From positions 96,798,002 to 96,862,001 of the forward strand of contig OZ021723.1 in assembly GCA_963978545.1 (NCBI GenBank): a DNA stretch of 64,000 nucleotides. Direction: 5' to 3'. The position numbers were made by a program, and so were the translations under genes. The notes under the pieces were generated by a model that ran no database searches, had not been told where the DNA came from, and saw nothing but the letters and a program-made list of their open reading frames with translations. Source of the DNA: Linyphia triangularis (lineage: Eukaryota; Arthropoda; Arachnida; Araneae; Linyphiidae). Positions 13,938-26,692 of the stretch are shown here, in pieces. Numbering within the stretch: the stretch's first letter is position 1; the number at the start of each line of letters is the position of its first letter.

Positions 13938-15586
13938 AATTCAAACATCGCTCTGTCAACGTACTTTACCTTTTAGGAAAGACTGACTAAGGTTGTAATA
14001 ATGCAAAAAACTACATGAACAATCATAATTTATTGGAGGAGTGAATGCAAAAAGGTGTGGGAGATGCGAGTCAGGGCCGGCGTAAGGCTTGTACTACGTG
14101 TGCGATAGCACACGTGATTTTGATAGAGATAACGAAACGAGAAAAAATATTTAAAAATGCAATATGGTAACAATTTTAATTTATATGTAATTTTGAGTGT
14201 AAATTAGCCTGATCTACTTAAGGCCTACTCTTTTGCAAGAAAGACTCAACAACCTTGCAATTGTGTTCATTGAAAATGATATTTCCTCTTCATTAGATTA
14301 TGTTGTACCAATAAAAACATTTTCTGCTGCTAAAGCTAGGATAATACACTGCTAAGTGTGTAATATAGATTATTTTTTATTGATTTTCTGTAATAATTGT
14401 TCTAGATTAATATTTTCCCATGAATGTTAAATAAAAATAATTTTTGTTGTAGTTAAAACGTGTTATTTTCTATCTGACAAAATTATCAACTGAGTAAAAG
14501 AATTTAGGAGTTTGCTCTTTACAGTACAGTACAGTACAGTACGCCAACGGAAGTTTAAAAAGTTGGAAAAGTCATTCTACAAATTAAAAAAAAGAAGAAA
14601 AAAAAAAGAAAGAAAGAAAAGAAAGAAAAAGCAATAAATACTTTACTTTAATATTTACTATTTATTACTATAGTTACTAGTTAGTTTCATTTTTTGGTTT
14701 TTAATCCTTTTTATGTCAACTTCATGTATTAAGTTCCAGCATATTTCAGTTATAGAGCACCTATGCCATTTTTGGAGAGTTTTCTATATCCACTTTCATT
14801 GTCAGGGGCGTGAAAACTCATTTTTGCACACACAGCATTTTGCTCTTAGGCCGGTACTGATAAAAGTTCATTGTAGTGAACTAATTTTTACGTGGTGCGG
14901 TGTTTGTTGTAGACTGCAGAAAGCTCTATATTTATAGAAAGAAACTAATTTTAATCAACGTATCAGTTACCCAGTTAATATTAAAAGAAAATATTGAGTA
15001 TTTTCCTCCTTAAAGATTAAAAGTTATAAATTAATAGATAGGAATTAGTTTTTGTTCAGGTACTTCGTCACTGGGATTTCTTTCGGAGTGAAATGGAGGA
15101 GTGAGGAGGTTTAATATTATTTTTTTTTAAGTATGACTGATGATTAAAAATTAGTTCTTACTTTTATTATTAAAATATTTAATAAATAAACTCATGACTT
15201 TATCTTTTGAAACCAGTTCAATATTGTTTCTATGACAAACAGATCCAGGATAATATTTTTATATAGTTACGAATACTGATAGATTGCATTATGCGAGTTC
15301 TTTCAATATATTGTTATACATTGCAATTTGAGCAATCAATTAAATATAAAACTTTTTATTCGTGACTTGTGCGTTTTAAAGCTAACGGACTCCGGACATG
15401 AGCTATAATCATAAAGACCTTAAAAATGTTTTATGAAAACAACATTTTGAATTATAAGTGGATTGTGTGTCTAACTTTAAAGTTAAATAACTGTCCTAAA
15501 ATGTTTAAACCGATTTTTAAATATAGTTGAAGAGTCTTGAAAATCTTTTTGTTTTTCGAACTATACTATTGTAGTGAGAAACTTAG
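13938..15586. other. Unassigned AT-rich DNA with small repeats
   Basis: No gene seen. A possible hAT-type transposon end (CAGGGCCGGCGTAAGG) lies at 14,072-14,087. It is followed at 14,096-14,115 by a perfect 8-bp stem with a GATA loop. A pentanucleotide array (CAGTA, about 4-5 copies) sits at about 14,521-14,542, and an A/G-rich run lies at 14,586-14,632. Confidence 0.5.
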
Positions 15587-15838
15587 TCACAAGTCCTGTG
15601 AGTTTGTCTGTTTGCATGAGGTCCACGTTTCCTGTAAAACTACAAATGATTCATGAACGTGCGATATATCAAATGGAAGATCTTTTGGAAACGAGTTATC
15701 ATACCAAAATTCAACTAGTAGATGGAAGTTACGATTGCAAATAATTTGTATATTTTGTAAATTTGAAATGTATAGTGCATAATAAACACTACACAGTACA
15801 ACGGTTATGACAGCAAAACACCGAATTTCTTTGTTCAT
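15587..15838 (-). CDS. Possible exon of a signal-anchored protein, unrecognised
   Basis: An 83-codon minus-strand ORF starts with ATG. It begins with a short charged end (MNKEIRC) followed by a hydrophobic stretch at residues about 8-24 (AVITVVLCSVYYALYIS), the pattern of a type II signal anchor. Just upstream on the minus strand a good 3' splice site can be read: a T-rich tract ending TTGCATTTTACAG, seven bases before the ATG (15,841-15,860). A candidate donor within the ORF is TTTTG|GTATGATAA. The remaining residues match no family I know. Chance ORFs of this length do occur in 64 kb, so this is only a candidate. Confidence 0.25.
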   Translation of the reverse strand: MNKEIRCFAVITVVLCSVYYALYISNLQNIQIICNRNFHLLVEFWYDNSFPKDLPFDISHVHESFVVLQETWTSCKQTNSQDL

Positions 15839-15845
15839 ATGATGC

Positions 15846-17033
15846 TGTAAAATGCAACAAAAAGAAAACGTTGTAACTTGTAAATTAAAGATTTTATATT
15901 AATTTTTGTATGGTTTTATAACGTAATAAGCGTTTTAGTATAGATATTTGAAAAATTTGCTAAATTTGACCGTTATGTGCAATCTCTAAATATTCAAAAA
16001 TTTTAATAAAATTGATACATGGCATACTATTTCATTACATAACAACTTTTGAGGGGGTGCTTCGGTAAATAATCGAAAGTTTGAAGAAAAGAATCACCCT
16101 AGTGTATATTGCATATATATGTCTCATAAAATCACTTTGAAGGTCTCGAAAAATTAATTAGGAGTACATTAAATTCAACTGGAAATTTTAACAAGAATAG
16201 GTTTAGAGTTTGATCGGAAGTATGGGAAGTTTACAACGTGACTCAAAACAAAAATACTGCATTAAAGCTTCTGTGAATATTCGACCACCTAAATTTTCGC
16301 CAAACTAGCCTGCTTAGCAAGATTTTCGTTTGTAAAAAAACTGCACATCGCCAGTTGTTTTGTTATCTTATGCAGTCAACCTTCAGAGAGGGTTTATTAA
16401 AGTCAATAAATGACATCAAATTGTACGAGCATACTATTTAGAACTAAGAACACTGTATTAGAACTATGTGTATCAGAGACTTTTTAGTGACAAGTCACAA
16501 TTTAAATTGTTTGGTAATACTTTGGTATTATAAATTAAATATGACATTTTATTTAGATATTTTCATTTTTAATCCTTTATGATAACTTCGATACTGTGTG
16601 TTTGTTTGTGACGGAAAAATATTCCGAGGGCTTATTAACTCACATGCCATTATGCAATCGAGCTGAAACTTGGAAGATAGACTAGATGTAGTCGACAGTG
16701 CTTTTTATCACATAATGGGATCTGTCACTAAAGAGATGCTTTTACTCACATTTCTCATTACTAAGGAGGACTAATTAAATCCCTTGCCTTCAACTAATCG
16801 ATCTGAAAATTAACACATAGACTCGCTTTCAATGACATCGCATTCTATCAAGTTTGAATACAAGAAAGAAGTCCATGGCACGAAATCTTTAGATTTCTTC
16901 GTAGTGGTAAAATACTATAAAAACTGTATCTGAGTTAGAAATTTCTTAAATAAGTTGCAATTGCACATAAAAATTAGCAAAGCATATAAAGGTTTTTTTT
17001 TTTTTTGGTCTATTAAAAACTGTTTTTATGAGT

Positions 17034-17074
<41 letters not shown>

Positions 17075-17814
17075 TTTTTTTTTAGTATTACTATACTCTT
17101 TTCAACATTAAGAGGACTTGGTACCGTTAAAACTTTTTTTTCTTATTTAAGCCTTTAAAATTATAATTTTTGGATATTTGAAAGTATTACTGAGTAAAAA
17201 CTAAATGTTATTTTAAAAATGTTCACATGGTGTTCTAAATTTTAAAAATTTAAAAATTTAAAAAAAAACCTCTTAAATTTAGAATTCTATCCTTTTAATT
17301 TTTTTATATTTTTTCTTTTTTTAAAAAAAATTCCTAGTAATATACTCTCATTTTTTAGGCATCGGATTTAGAATAAGTAAAATATAGTTTTCGAGAAAAA
17401 CTACAATTACTGTACCTAAAGGTAAAACAAGCTTAAAAAACGGGTATTTTTCAACATTTAAATTTGTAAAAAAAAAAGTTTCAATTTATTCAAAATTCCG
17501 TGCCAATTTTTGTCGAATAGATATTAAGAATGACACAAACAAAAATTCAAGTCATTCCATTCATATTTTCTGAAACTTTAGCATTATGAGTAAGGTGGGA
17601 ATTAACCCCCCCCCCCCCCTTTAAATCATATAAGGGGATAAACCATACACATTTGATGATAAACAACGGCTAAAATACGACCTCCGAAGAAATTTAGCTG
17701 ATCATCAAAATCTAAAAGGAAATAATTAAGAATATTCGATGCCATTTTAAATATGGTAAAATAACTTGAAGGTGTTGCAAACACTCAACGACCTGTTTCT
17801 ATGTACAATGACTT
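15846..17814. other. Unassigned AT-rich DNA
   Basis: No coding or RNA gene supported. Contains a long T tract at about 16,993-17,085 and a C13 run near 17,607-17,620. The block at 16,590-16,910 is less AT-rich and looks like an old repeat, but I could not assign it. Confidence 0.5.
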
Positions 17815-17945
17815 CTAATCTGGCAGGACCTACAGCTTAACGTGGATTCCGAACCCCAACGAACATCCATGCCTAATTTGGGATTCGAACCGACACCTTT
17901 GGCATGCTTGGACAGAGCTCCAACCACATAGCCATAAGATAGGCT
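17815..17945 (-). mobile_element. tRNA-derived SINE, family 2
   Basis: On the minus strand a tRNA-like head runs from about 17,935 to 17,865. It has an A-box-like TGGCTATGTGGTTGG and a perfect B box GGTTCGAATCC (polymerase III internal promoter). A tRNA-unrelated tail with TAAGCTGTAGGTCC follows, down to about 17,815. Its head differs from that of the SINEs at 43.6 and 63.1 kb. No convincing target-site duplication was found, so the copy is probably old. Confidence 0.65.
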
Positions 17946-19180
17946 CACTTGATGAGGATTAAGTATTAGTAAAACACTAAATTTAATGAATTGTAGCATT
18001 TCGTATGTCTTATAACTAATTTCATCTACTATCCCAACTCTCTTTATGAAAGTATCTTGAAAGGCAACATTTCCATATTTAAAATTGCTCTTGTAAGATA
18101 AATATTGTACACAGCGGTAACATTTTCATCGCAATTTTAAGATACATAAACGTTTTCTTTTTAACTATTTCATTCAGAGATCACTTGCTCACTGCCGTTT
18201 CAATGGCCTACAATTATTACAACTACACACAGTCCCCTCCGCAATAAAATGTGTCCCACCATTTTCCATCTAAAGTCTTTGTTCCCTAAATGACTTCGGA
18301 TGCTATTAAATTAACTGAGAATTTTAGGTACGATAAATGCTTAACACTCAGCTTAATACTTGTTCATTTCACATGATGTAGATATTTGATATGTATCAAG
18401 TCAAACGCTTCAGTATGTCAAATTCATAGACTAAACTTCAAAAATTAATTCAGTATTCACTGAGTTAAGGCAATGCCGAGTCTCTCAACCTTACTAATAT
18501 CTTTGAACATTAGGACTGCAAGTAAGAATTGCCATAGAAGCTTTCTTTTAGAATAAAGTGAAGAACCTTTAATAAAGTTTGTAAAGTAATCTTTCACTTC
18601 TATCTATGCTACATTTTCAAAATTACAGCTACAGTCAACGTTACAAATAATCTAAATATAACAGGTCAGTTTATCGGAATAAAAGTCGCCTGTTTTTCAA
18701 TGTTGTCAAAACTAGAAGCTAAGCTTTTTACCAAACGATATTCTGACATAAAATTTGCCCTCCTCATTTACCGACAAGTGTAATAAATGATAACATTATT
18801 TTCTGATTGTTAAACATTTTAAGCATTATTGTGTTTTTTTCCTTACAATATGATTCCTTGACTCTGACTTTTATTTTAATCTGAATAAAATCGAATTTCA
18901 TCAAACGTTAACGTAAGTTCCTTTGCATTGCATATTTATTTAAACAAAGTTCCACCATGGGGATGAAAAGCAATTGCCAAAATCTTTTAAAAAGCTTTTA
19001 CTTTAGAAGCGAGATTTTTCAAGGCACTTAAATGTGAATGCTATCACCTTGTTTATAGCAATTTTTTATGCATCCCCATTCAAAGGAAATAAATAAATTC
19101 ACTTTAGAGTACATTAAATACAGAGATTGAATCAACTGTTTTATTTATCCTGTTCACTTTACTTTCAAACATAAATTTTA
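17946..19180. other. Unassigned AT-rich DNA
   Basis: No gene, RNA or clear repeat recognised on either strand. Confidence 0.5.
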
Positions 19181-19530
19181 AACACATAATTGCAGGCCCT
19201 GAATGTATGTGTTATTATTGATCTCAGTATAATCCTTGAATATTTTCTCGACCATCATACTTTAGAAACTGATTGTTATAACGTGAAGGATGCAATATAA
19301 AATTGTAATAACTATAACAATTAAAATTATATATGAATGACTTATATGAATCATATATGAATGAAACACATAATTGCATGCCCTGAATGTATGTGTTATT
19401 ATCGATCCTCTCTATAATCCTTGAATATTTTAGTGACCATCATACTTTAGAAACTGATTGTTATAACCTGAAGGATGCAATATAAAATTGTAATAACTAT
19501 AAGAATTAAAATCATATATGAATGACTTAT
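19181..19530 (+). repeat. Tandem duplication, two ~184-bp units
   Basis: The block beginning AACACATAATTGCA at 19,181 recurs at 19,365 (offset 184) with about ten differences. It is continuous through GAAACTGATTGTTATAAC and ATATGAATGACTTAT in both copies. No coding potential. Confidence 0.85.
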
Positions 19531-19883
19531 GAGTGACCCATTTTGAAGTAATACGTTTGAGTTGTAGTTAAAATAACTGTTTTACTACTGTTATGTTAAA
19601 ACAAGTAGAGATGATACTTCCTGTGATCGAAAATATAATTTATTGTAAGAGAACAATTGAAGAAAGTGGTTCTCGTATTTTAACAATGCAGAGGGGATAG
19701 TTTGCCAATCAATGATATCGAAATAAATACTAGTTAAATAACGAACTTAAGACAAAGTTATACACTGATGGATGAAATACATGTGTGATTACGTCACACA
19801 TATTCCAACAAGCATGTTGTAAATACTACTTAAAAGTACAATTCGTAAACAAGTATAGCACCAGTCTTAAAGCTTTTAATAGT

Positions 19884-20107
19884 AAAGCCTGATTTACACT
19901 CTACCAGTTTAGATCGCCAGTTCTGTGACGTCAGCTAAACGACCGCTGCGCCGTCTGTGGGGAATCACGAGAGAGAGCACGTGATTGGATGATGGGAGTC
20001 GCAGTAAATAGAAAATGTTTGATTTACTGGCACCAGTTGCCAGGTGACGTCACAGACTGGCAATCTAAACCCGGAACACCGACTGGTAGCGTGTAAATTC
20101 GGCTTTT
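19884..20107. mobile_element. Inverted-repeat MITE, ~224 bp
   Basis: The left end, AAAGCCTGATTTACACTCTA, and the right end, which reads AAAGCCGAATTTACACGCTA on the opposite strand, form imperfect terminal inverted repeats. They continue through TTTAGAT(C/T)GCCAG and CTGTGACGTCA in both arms. The middle is unpaired and includes a CACGTGATTGG stretch. No transposase is present. No obvious flanking duplication was seen, so the superfamily is left open; a hAT-like origin is possible. Confidence 0.75.
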
Positions 20108-20536
20108 GGCACCATTAGTTGGCAGTGGTTCAGTACTTGTCTTTTTACAGACAATTATTGCTAAAATAGGGAAAATGTTCTTCTTTTCTCCGTTTTTGAA
20201 TTTTCAACGGTAACTTTATTTAGTTTTGTATTGCTACTGATGACAAAATTGTACAACTTGATGGAAAAAGTCATCTCATGATTTGAAAAAGATGGTTACT
20301 TTTTAGTTTTAAATAATTTCTTGCAGTTTACTTGGTATTTTTATTACGGAACATCAGGTAAGTCAACAATAATTATGTAATAAAAATGACTTTACTCTAC
20401 GTATCTGTAGTGGACAATAGTCAAATAATTGTTGCAGATTCATGCTTATTATCTATTTTTGGTCATTAGTGTGTGTATTAAAGGTGTTAAATTTTGAAGA
20501 AGGAGCATGTAATTACAACTTTTCGGTACTTGTTAA

Positions 20537-21290
20537 AGGGGTCAAGCACATGAAAATTTTTCAAATTCTTAATTTTGAGTTTATTAATGTTTAATAAATT
20601 AAAAAAAATTGTCCTTAAAATGATGTCTTATTTGTAATTATATCTTATTTTGAAAACTTTTGAATAAATTTTTGAAGTAAACAAAATGTAGGTATTCAAT
20701 GCATGATTTTTAACTTCAAAGCCGGATTTCTCAAAATGCTGCTTTTTCAGGTTTTGGGGAGCGTAACTTAAAATCTATTTGGCGTAAATGATTAAAGTTT
20801 TTTGTGCCCGTTCCTCTAATATATATAAGAATTTTAGTACTAATATAAGTACTCTAACACGATGGATAAAGGATAAGCAGTGTACTTAAAAAATAATAAT
20901 AATAATAATAATTAGTCTTAAATTTAAAAAAAAAAATTAAAACCTTTTATTTTTCTTTCAGAAAGTCATAATTATTTTATTTTTTAAAAAATAATATAAA
21001 TCTCGTCTTAAAGTATTCAAAAGTATCCAAATATTATGCTGTGAAAGTTTAATAATCAGTTGTTCAATGAGATGCCCCAAAAAAAAATTAAAAAAATTTT
21101 TAAAGCATTTTTTTTAGAAAGTCATAATTATTTTAATTTTCAAAAAATAATAAAAATCCTGAGCTAAATTTTTCAAAAGCATCCAAATATTATACTGTGA
21201 AAGTTTCATAATGATTGAAGAATCGGTTATACAATAAGATGCCCCAAAGTTATTGAATTTAACATGAGCTCCTGTGGAGGTTTGACCCCC
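20537..21290. mobile_element. TTAA-flanked non-autonomous element, ~754 bp
   Basis: TTAA at 20,533-20,536 and 21,291-21,294 flanks inverted ends AGGGGTCAAGC and, read on the other strand, GGGGGTCAAACC. TTAA duplication is the signature of piggyBac-type elements, though these tips differ from the canonical CCC start. Inside, a ~155-bp block beginning AGAAAGTCATAATTATTTTA is repeated at about 20,960 and 21,116, each time ending near GATGCCCCAAA. There is no ORF. Confidence 0.6.
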
Positions 21291-21529
21291 TTAAGCAGTC
21301 AACTACAACTTAGTCAGCATTAAGTCCAACTTAGAAAGCACCAGTAGTTGATAGGTATCAACTACGTAAGCTGATAGAGTTAGTAAGCTACATATTTGGT
21401 TGAGGTTGCAATATTTCGTTCACTGAAATGCATATAAAAGAGGAAAGTAACCCAATAAAAGTTGAGAACACGCGAAATGAGGTAAATGATATAGAAAATC
21501 TAGTTATATATATTTAGTTATATGTATTC

Positions 21530-22265
21530 GGATAAGATAAAACTTGAAGGATGCAGATAAAACTAAATTTATGATTGCAACAAATAAAACCACAGATTTA
21601 TCCCCTTTGAAGATAAATAATTATACTTTTTGAGACTGTAAAGCAGTTCAAGTACCTGTGCACAATAATCTCAAGCTGCAATGACATAAAAATCGAAATA
21701 AAAAGCAGACTCTCCATGGTCATTAGATATTTCTATGGCTTTAGAAAGAAACTTAAATCTAAATTAATCATAACTAAAACTATAAACAAACCTATATAAG
21801 ACATTGATAAGACCTGTTGCCCTTTATGGAAGCGAATACTGTGTACTGAACAAAGCAGAAGAGGACCTTTTACTAATTTTGAAAGACAAATTTTAAGGAA
21901 TTTTTTTTTGAATCAATAAAACAAAATAACGAATGGAGAATCGCATATAATCATGAAACTTATAAAACATATGGCGAACGCGATGTAATGAAAATAGTAT
22001 AAGCATCTCGTATTAGATGGCTGGGGTATATATATATATATATAGATATGATAATGCATCCCCAACCAAAAAAATTAAATTTTAAAATATAGAAGGCAAA
22101 CGACGAAGGGAAAGACCACCCAACAGATAGATTGATAGAGTTGAAAAAGACCTAGAACAGATGGGAGTGAACGGATGGAGGACTATTGCGCCGGATAGAG
22201 TCAGGTGGAGAAGGATTGGAAAGACAGTCTTGGCCTATAAAAGGCTTTAGTGCTTGCGAAGAACA
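21530..22265 (+). pseudogene. Non-LTR retrotransposon reverse-transcriptase remnant (C-terminal part)
   Basis: Reading across frames on the plus strand gives a recognisable series from the C-terminal half of an arthropod endonuclease-reverse transcriptase. First comes a region reading VKQFKYL near 21,635. Next is LYKTLIRPVALYGSE from 21,792, then RIRYNHE-type sequence near 21,935, and WRTIAPDRVRWRRIG near 22,175. The C-terminal basic motif EGKRRRERPPNR begins near 22,092 and is broken by TAG where the family normally has tryptophan. A TAA follows the ILKDKF stretch and frames shift several times. The catalytic palm motif and the endonuclease are absent, so this is a 5'-truncated, dead copy. 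The clade was not determined. Confidence 0.85.
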
Positions 22266-22274
22266 AGAAGTATT

Positions 22275-23240
22275 TGGATAATGGGTTCTGCAAAGAGTAT
22301 ACTGTTTCCCTGGGATACCCTGGAATCAATTGAATCAGTCAGAAAATGAAGAAAACTTTAAGTAACAGTGGGTACTTTGATCACAGCTTGTCTATCTCGA
22401 CAATGTAGAAATGGGCATTTCGGACTTGACTAATATCGAAGAACGATTGTATCCACCTAATTCTGTAATGCAATCGATAAAAATTGAGTCCGTCGTGATC
22501 TCTTGCTTGTATCTAATGCGTTTATTTTTGTGTGAGTTGTACTTGTAGCATAACTTAAAATTAACAAAGGGAGATAAACAATAAAACACATCGAAGAGTT
22601 GAGAAATTTGTATTTTCTCCGTGAAAATTATTATTTTTAATGCTTCAATCAGACAAGAGAAAAAATCAAATATTTAGCATCAAAAAAGACAAATATGACA
22701 ACAAGCCTAACCACATTTCATAACATGACAACTACAAATACATTTGCCCTATACCTAATTTATTTTGTATTACTGTAAAAAAGTGCCTCTAAACTAATAG
22801 AAAAATATTTGAGAAGAGTGGGTCCATGAGAAACTTTCTATTTTAATAAAATTTTAAAATAGTTGTTTTAATTCATTGATCTTTCATGATTAACTTAATT
22901 TTTTCTTTAATAATACTCTCAAAACAATTCATTGATAGTTCATGATTATTTCAATTTTCATTAATATTACCCTCACAATTGACTTCATGTTTCGAGATGG
23001 TAATTTTAAAATATAGTTAGTGTAATACTGAAGTTATTTTGAATAATTTTAATTAATTTGTTAGAAAGGGGTTCTATAAAAAAATACAATTGTTATTGTG
23101 TTATATTTTAAACTTTGTTTATCAACACTGTTATTTCGAAATATTTACTGCTGAATTATAATTAATTATCTTGCAAAGGATTTTTACTTTCAATTACCCA
23201 TATGTTTATTTAGTGTAATAAAAGCATAGCATTCGGGCAA
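22275..23240. other. Unassigned AT-rich DNA
   Basis: No gene or repeat recognised. The short minus-strand ORF at 22,392-22,589 has no protein-like features. Confidence 0.5.
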
Positions 23241-23899
23241 AAAAAAAAAAAAAATTGCCTTCCTCTCCATGTTTTGGAACACCATGATTTCAAAAAACAT
23301 GGTCTAGAAAAAATGTGTCTCTGTGTGTCTATGTGTACGTGGTCAGTATAATTCCTGAACAAATTTACCTATGATGTTCAAATTTTGTGAGAGGGTTAGT
23401 GGTGACCATGGGACCTTCCATTAAGGTTTTCGTCAAAATCGCGCATGCGCATAAAGTTGAAATCATGAAAAACCATGTTTTCCAACAACTGCTAAAACAC
23501 AGCTCTAACAATTTTGGTTCAAATCTCTGTGCTAAAGCCTTTTAAGGTGTTCTAATCGACCCCACCTTCGAAATTCCCATAGATATGCGATAAAAGCGTA
23601 AAAAGTTGAAAAACGAATTTCTTTAACACAAATCACTCTCCCCTTGAGCATCGCCCATCAACGATTCATTTTTTTTTTCTGTTAGACGCAAATGAAAAGA
23701 CGATGTAATGTCTATCGGGTAACATCACCAATTTCGCCATCTTGGTGTGTTATTTTTTAACGTAAAAATTACTGCCAAACATATCGCAAAACTGGCCATT
23801 TTTATCTAAATGATTGAAAATATTAAAACGGTAAAATAACACCGTACATTTTAATACAATGACCAGTATTAGAGTGAGCTGTGCGGTGTTCCACACCCA
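23241..23899 (-). repeat. Interspersed repeat family R, copy A
   Basis: Reverse-oriented copy of a ~650-bp repeat also present at 46.6-48.7 kb and 50.4-51.1 kb. Read on the minus strand it starts GTGTGGAACA(C/T)CGCACAG and passes through TTTTTCAACTTTTTACGC, a GCGCATGCGC-like block and GACCAC. It ends in a homopolymer (A15 on the plus strand at about 23,241). There is no ORF and no pol III boxes. The class is unknown; a 3' homopolymer suggests retroposition, but no target duplication was found. Confidence 0.8.
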
Positions 23900-25990
23900 T
23901 AATTTAAAGCTGAAATGTTACCTACATTCCACATACAGCAATATTAAACCAAGCACTTCTTCGCTTTTGCGTTACTCTTTACACACATAAGTGCAGTTAC
24001 TCTGAAGCATTCAAAACCCAGTATCAATATCAAACAAATGCTTTCCTGTTGTCTCGTAATGGAGAAGGAACAGTCTGATGATCAAGCATCTGGAATTCAT
24101 TCAGCTGACAATTAGCCATTGAAATGAAAGATCTAGTGTACTTGCTTCTCTCTTTGGTGCTTTATACCTCAGCGCACATTAACCGCTGATGGGAATTAAG
24201 CACAATATACTTAATGGTGTTTATTCTGATTAAAGAGCACTCAAACTATCAAATCAAAATGATCTAGGGTTCCATTTTGTGAAAATGGAATGTTTAAAAG
24301 GACTGACTATTCTGTTGATCTCTAAGTTTTCAGAGTTAGGTGCTGAAGGCTTGCATAATTGTCTCAAAGGTTCGTTGCGGGCATTTTATATTTAGTGGTC
24401 AAGTCAAATAAATTAGTAATAGTTAGTTTGTTTAAGTTTCAAAATACTGGAGTATTTTTCGGATGAAACTGTACTTTAAATATGCAATTGTGCTAAAGTA
24501 CCATTAGCATTTTGTAATTTTCGTTTGCTTATTTGTGTCCGTAAATCTGTTTAACCACTTATACTATCAAGGTTTTCTCACAGTACTTTTGCTGAACTCA
24601 ACAAAATGAAGAACGATGATATTTGTAGAATTTAAACAAATAGGAAAATATAAAATGAATGTATTAAAGTACTTCGAAAACTTCCAGAGCTACGATTCTT
24701 CACTGAACATCAAGTAGTTTCTAAGTAGTAGTTTAAATAGTTACAATAGATTAATTTGTAGTTTTAATTGCTGTGAAATGAAGTTATGAATATAGTTTAT
24801 AGTTTACAATCTAAAAGAAAAATATTCTGGTGCAAGTCAAATAAAGTCAAACGTGACAAAAAAACGCCGAAACTGTTCAAAAATCTACTTTGAATGGTTT
24901 GAAATAAATCCGATTGCCAAATGTTTCATAACTTGCCAAATAACGAGCATTCTATTTTATTTGGTAACCCTACGCTCTTCAATTTTCATTCAGAAACGGA
25001 GCAGGCGATTTCAGATATGTGACAAATACTTGCAGCTTTTTAAAGTGAGCCAAATTATATATACATATTACGCCACTGTTGACATTGCTAAATGATACAC
25101 TTGGGAATAAAAATTTAAATATATCACCAAGAAATATGTGGCTACATTTTGATAACTATTGAACAAATGAAACTGCTCAATTAAAAAAAAAAAAAAAAAA
25201 ACTATAAAGAAATTCAAATCGAAATTTAAACAAATTAACTTTGAAACTTTACTTTTAGAATTGTCCAAGGAAACCTACCACAACACTCAGGTTATAGAAG
25301 GACTAAATGGAACGAGATTTTTTTTTTTTTTTTTTAAATGTCTGTTATCACAACGGATCTAGGTTAAATACTTCAATTTTTATCAAACATTTACCATAGA
25401 TTCTAAAGGATATTCGCTAAGCCCCATTCCGCTAACGTAAAAGGGCATATTTTTTATTTTTTTTGTACCTTTTCTAAGTAATACATAGATTATTTTTATT
25501 TGTTTTCTAAATGTTTTATAAACCTTATTAAATGATCTGTTGTTAACATTTTGAACAGTACGTTAGCTTGTTATTTTTAATTTCAAATGAAAGCACACTA
25601 AAAATTGATTGAAAATCACATTTCTTTAAAAAAAAATTATTATTAAAAAAATTAAAAAAAAAAAATTAAAATTAAAAAAAAGTTAACTTCAGATTAATTA
25701 CTGATATAAGAAAAAAAATATATGGTAAAAACTAAATTTTTTTTTTTTTTAAGCTTTTTTTTTTTCAAAAAGTTATGTTGAATTTTGAAAACCGACATTT
25801 TGAGATAAATGCATTATTATGTGAAATTGTGATAGTGCAAACATGTTTTTACATTTATTTTGATATTTTTTTCTCCTGAATTAGAAAGAGAATAGTTTAA
25901 AATCATATACTAAAAGGTGCAGAATGGGGTGAATTTGAAATATATTGAAATTCACGAAATCAAACATTTTTAAATTTTTAGCTTACTGAA
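23900..25990. other. Unassigned AT-rich DNA
   Basis: No gene supported; ORFs at 24,853 and 25,068 look like chance. Simple A/T runs occur at 25,180-25,200, 25,318-25,335 and 25,626-25,680. At 25,928 the words AATGGGGTGAATTTGAA resemble the end of the 31.4-kb element and may be a decayed tip. Confidence 0.5.
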
Positions 25991-25994
25991 TACT

Positions 25995-26253
25995 CACCTC
26001 TGAGTGTCATATATACGTCCTTTGATCCCCAGTTTCCTATCAATACACAACATTTTTTAAATTCAGAGATAAAAATTAAAATGAAATATTTTTAAAATAT
26101 ATTTATTAGGATGATTGTTTAAAACCCATTTAAAACATAATAAATAAAAATAATTAAAAAAAATTATATTTTTGAATTAGAAATATAATTTAAAAATGTA
26201 TTGCAGGAAAAACAAACTGTATAACTTTGCCCATTCCCTGAACGCTCAGAGGG
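25995..26253 (+). mobile_element. piggyBac-like MITE (TTAA type), copy 1
   Basis: The ~259-bp element ends in GCTCAGAGGG followed by TTAA at 26,254-26,257. Its left tip CACCTCTGAG is the degraded inverse of that end. The interior (TTGAATTAGAAATATAATTT, then TTGCAGGAAAAACAA) matches the element at 45.05 kb in reverse orientation. CCC...GGG ends with a TTAA target are typical of piggyBac MITEs. No transposase. Confidence 0.7.
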
Positions 26254-26485
26254 TTAAATGCTTGATGACAGATATTTTGATTTTAAGTAGATATTTTACC
26301 CACTAAACAGTACAAAATTAACACATTTAAACATGTCTCAAAAAAGTTACATTTTGATGCACATTACTTTGAAATAGGCCTTTAAGCCTCTAATGCTAAT
26401 CTGTATGAAAATGACTACGTACTTACAAAAATCTTTCCTGCAAAATTAAGTAACGTCAACCTAAACCAAACAAATTTTAAGTAGG

Positions 26486-26692
26486 TACACTGTTAAAAAA
26501 AATTGTCCACCTTGCACCAAAAATTGGTTCCCATTTAGCTGCCACCAACATTTGGTGCTTAGTTTTGCGATTTAATGGTGCTTACGGTCTGAGGTTGCAC
26601 CATTAAATCGTGAAACTAAGCACCAAATGTTGGTGGCAGCTAAATGGGAACCAATTTTTGGTGCAAGGTGGAACAAAATTTTTAACAGTGTA
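26486..26692. mobile_element. Foldback MITE with TA duplication, 207 bp
   Basis: Nearly perfect inverted repeat: TACACTGTTAAAA at 26,486 mirrors TTTTTAACAGTGTA at 26,692. The arms are about 95 bp and the unpaired loop about 16 bp near 26,580-26,597. Both flanks are TA, consistent with a Tc1/mariner-superfamily MITE. Only a few mismatches (for example GTCC against GTTCC) separate the arms, so insertion is fairly recent. Confidence 0.9.

Noticed and set aside
16590..16910. Old transposon fragment
   Set aside because: Less AT-rich and repeat-like, but I could not match it to another copy in the window or to a known family.
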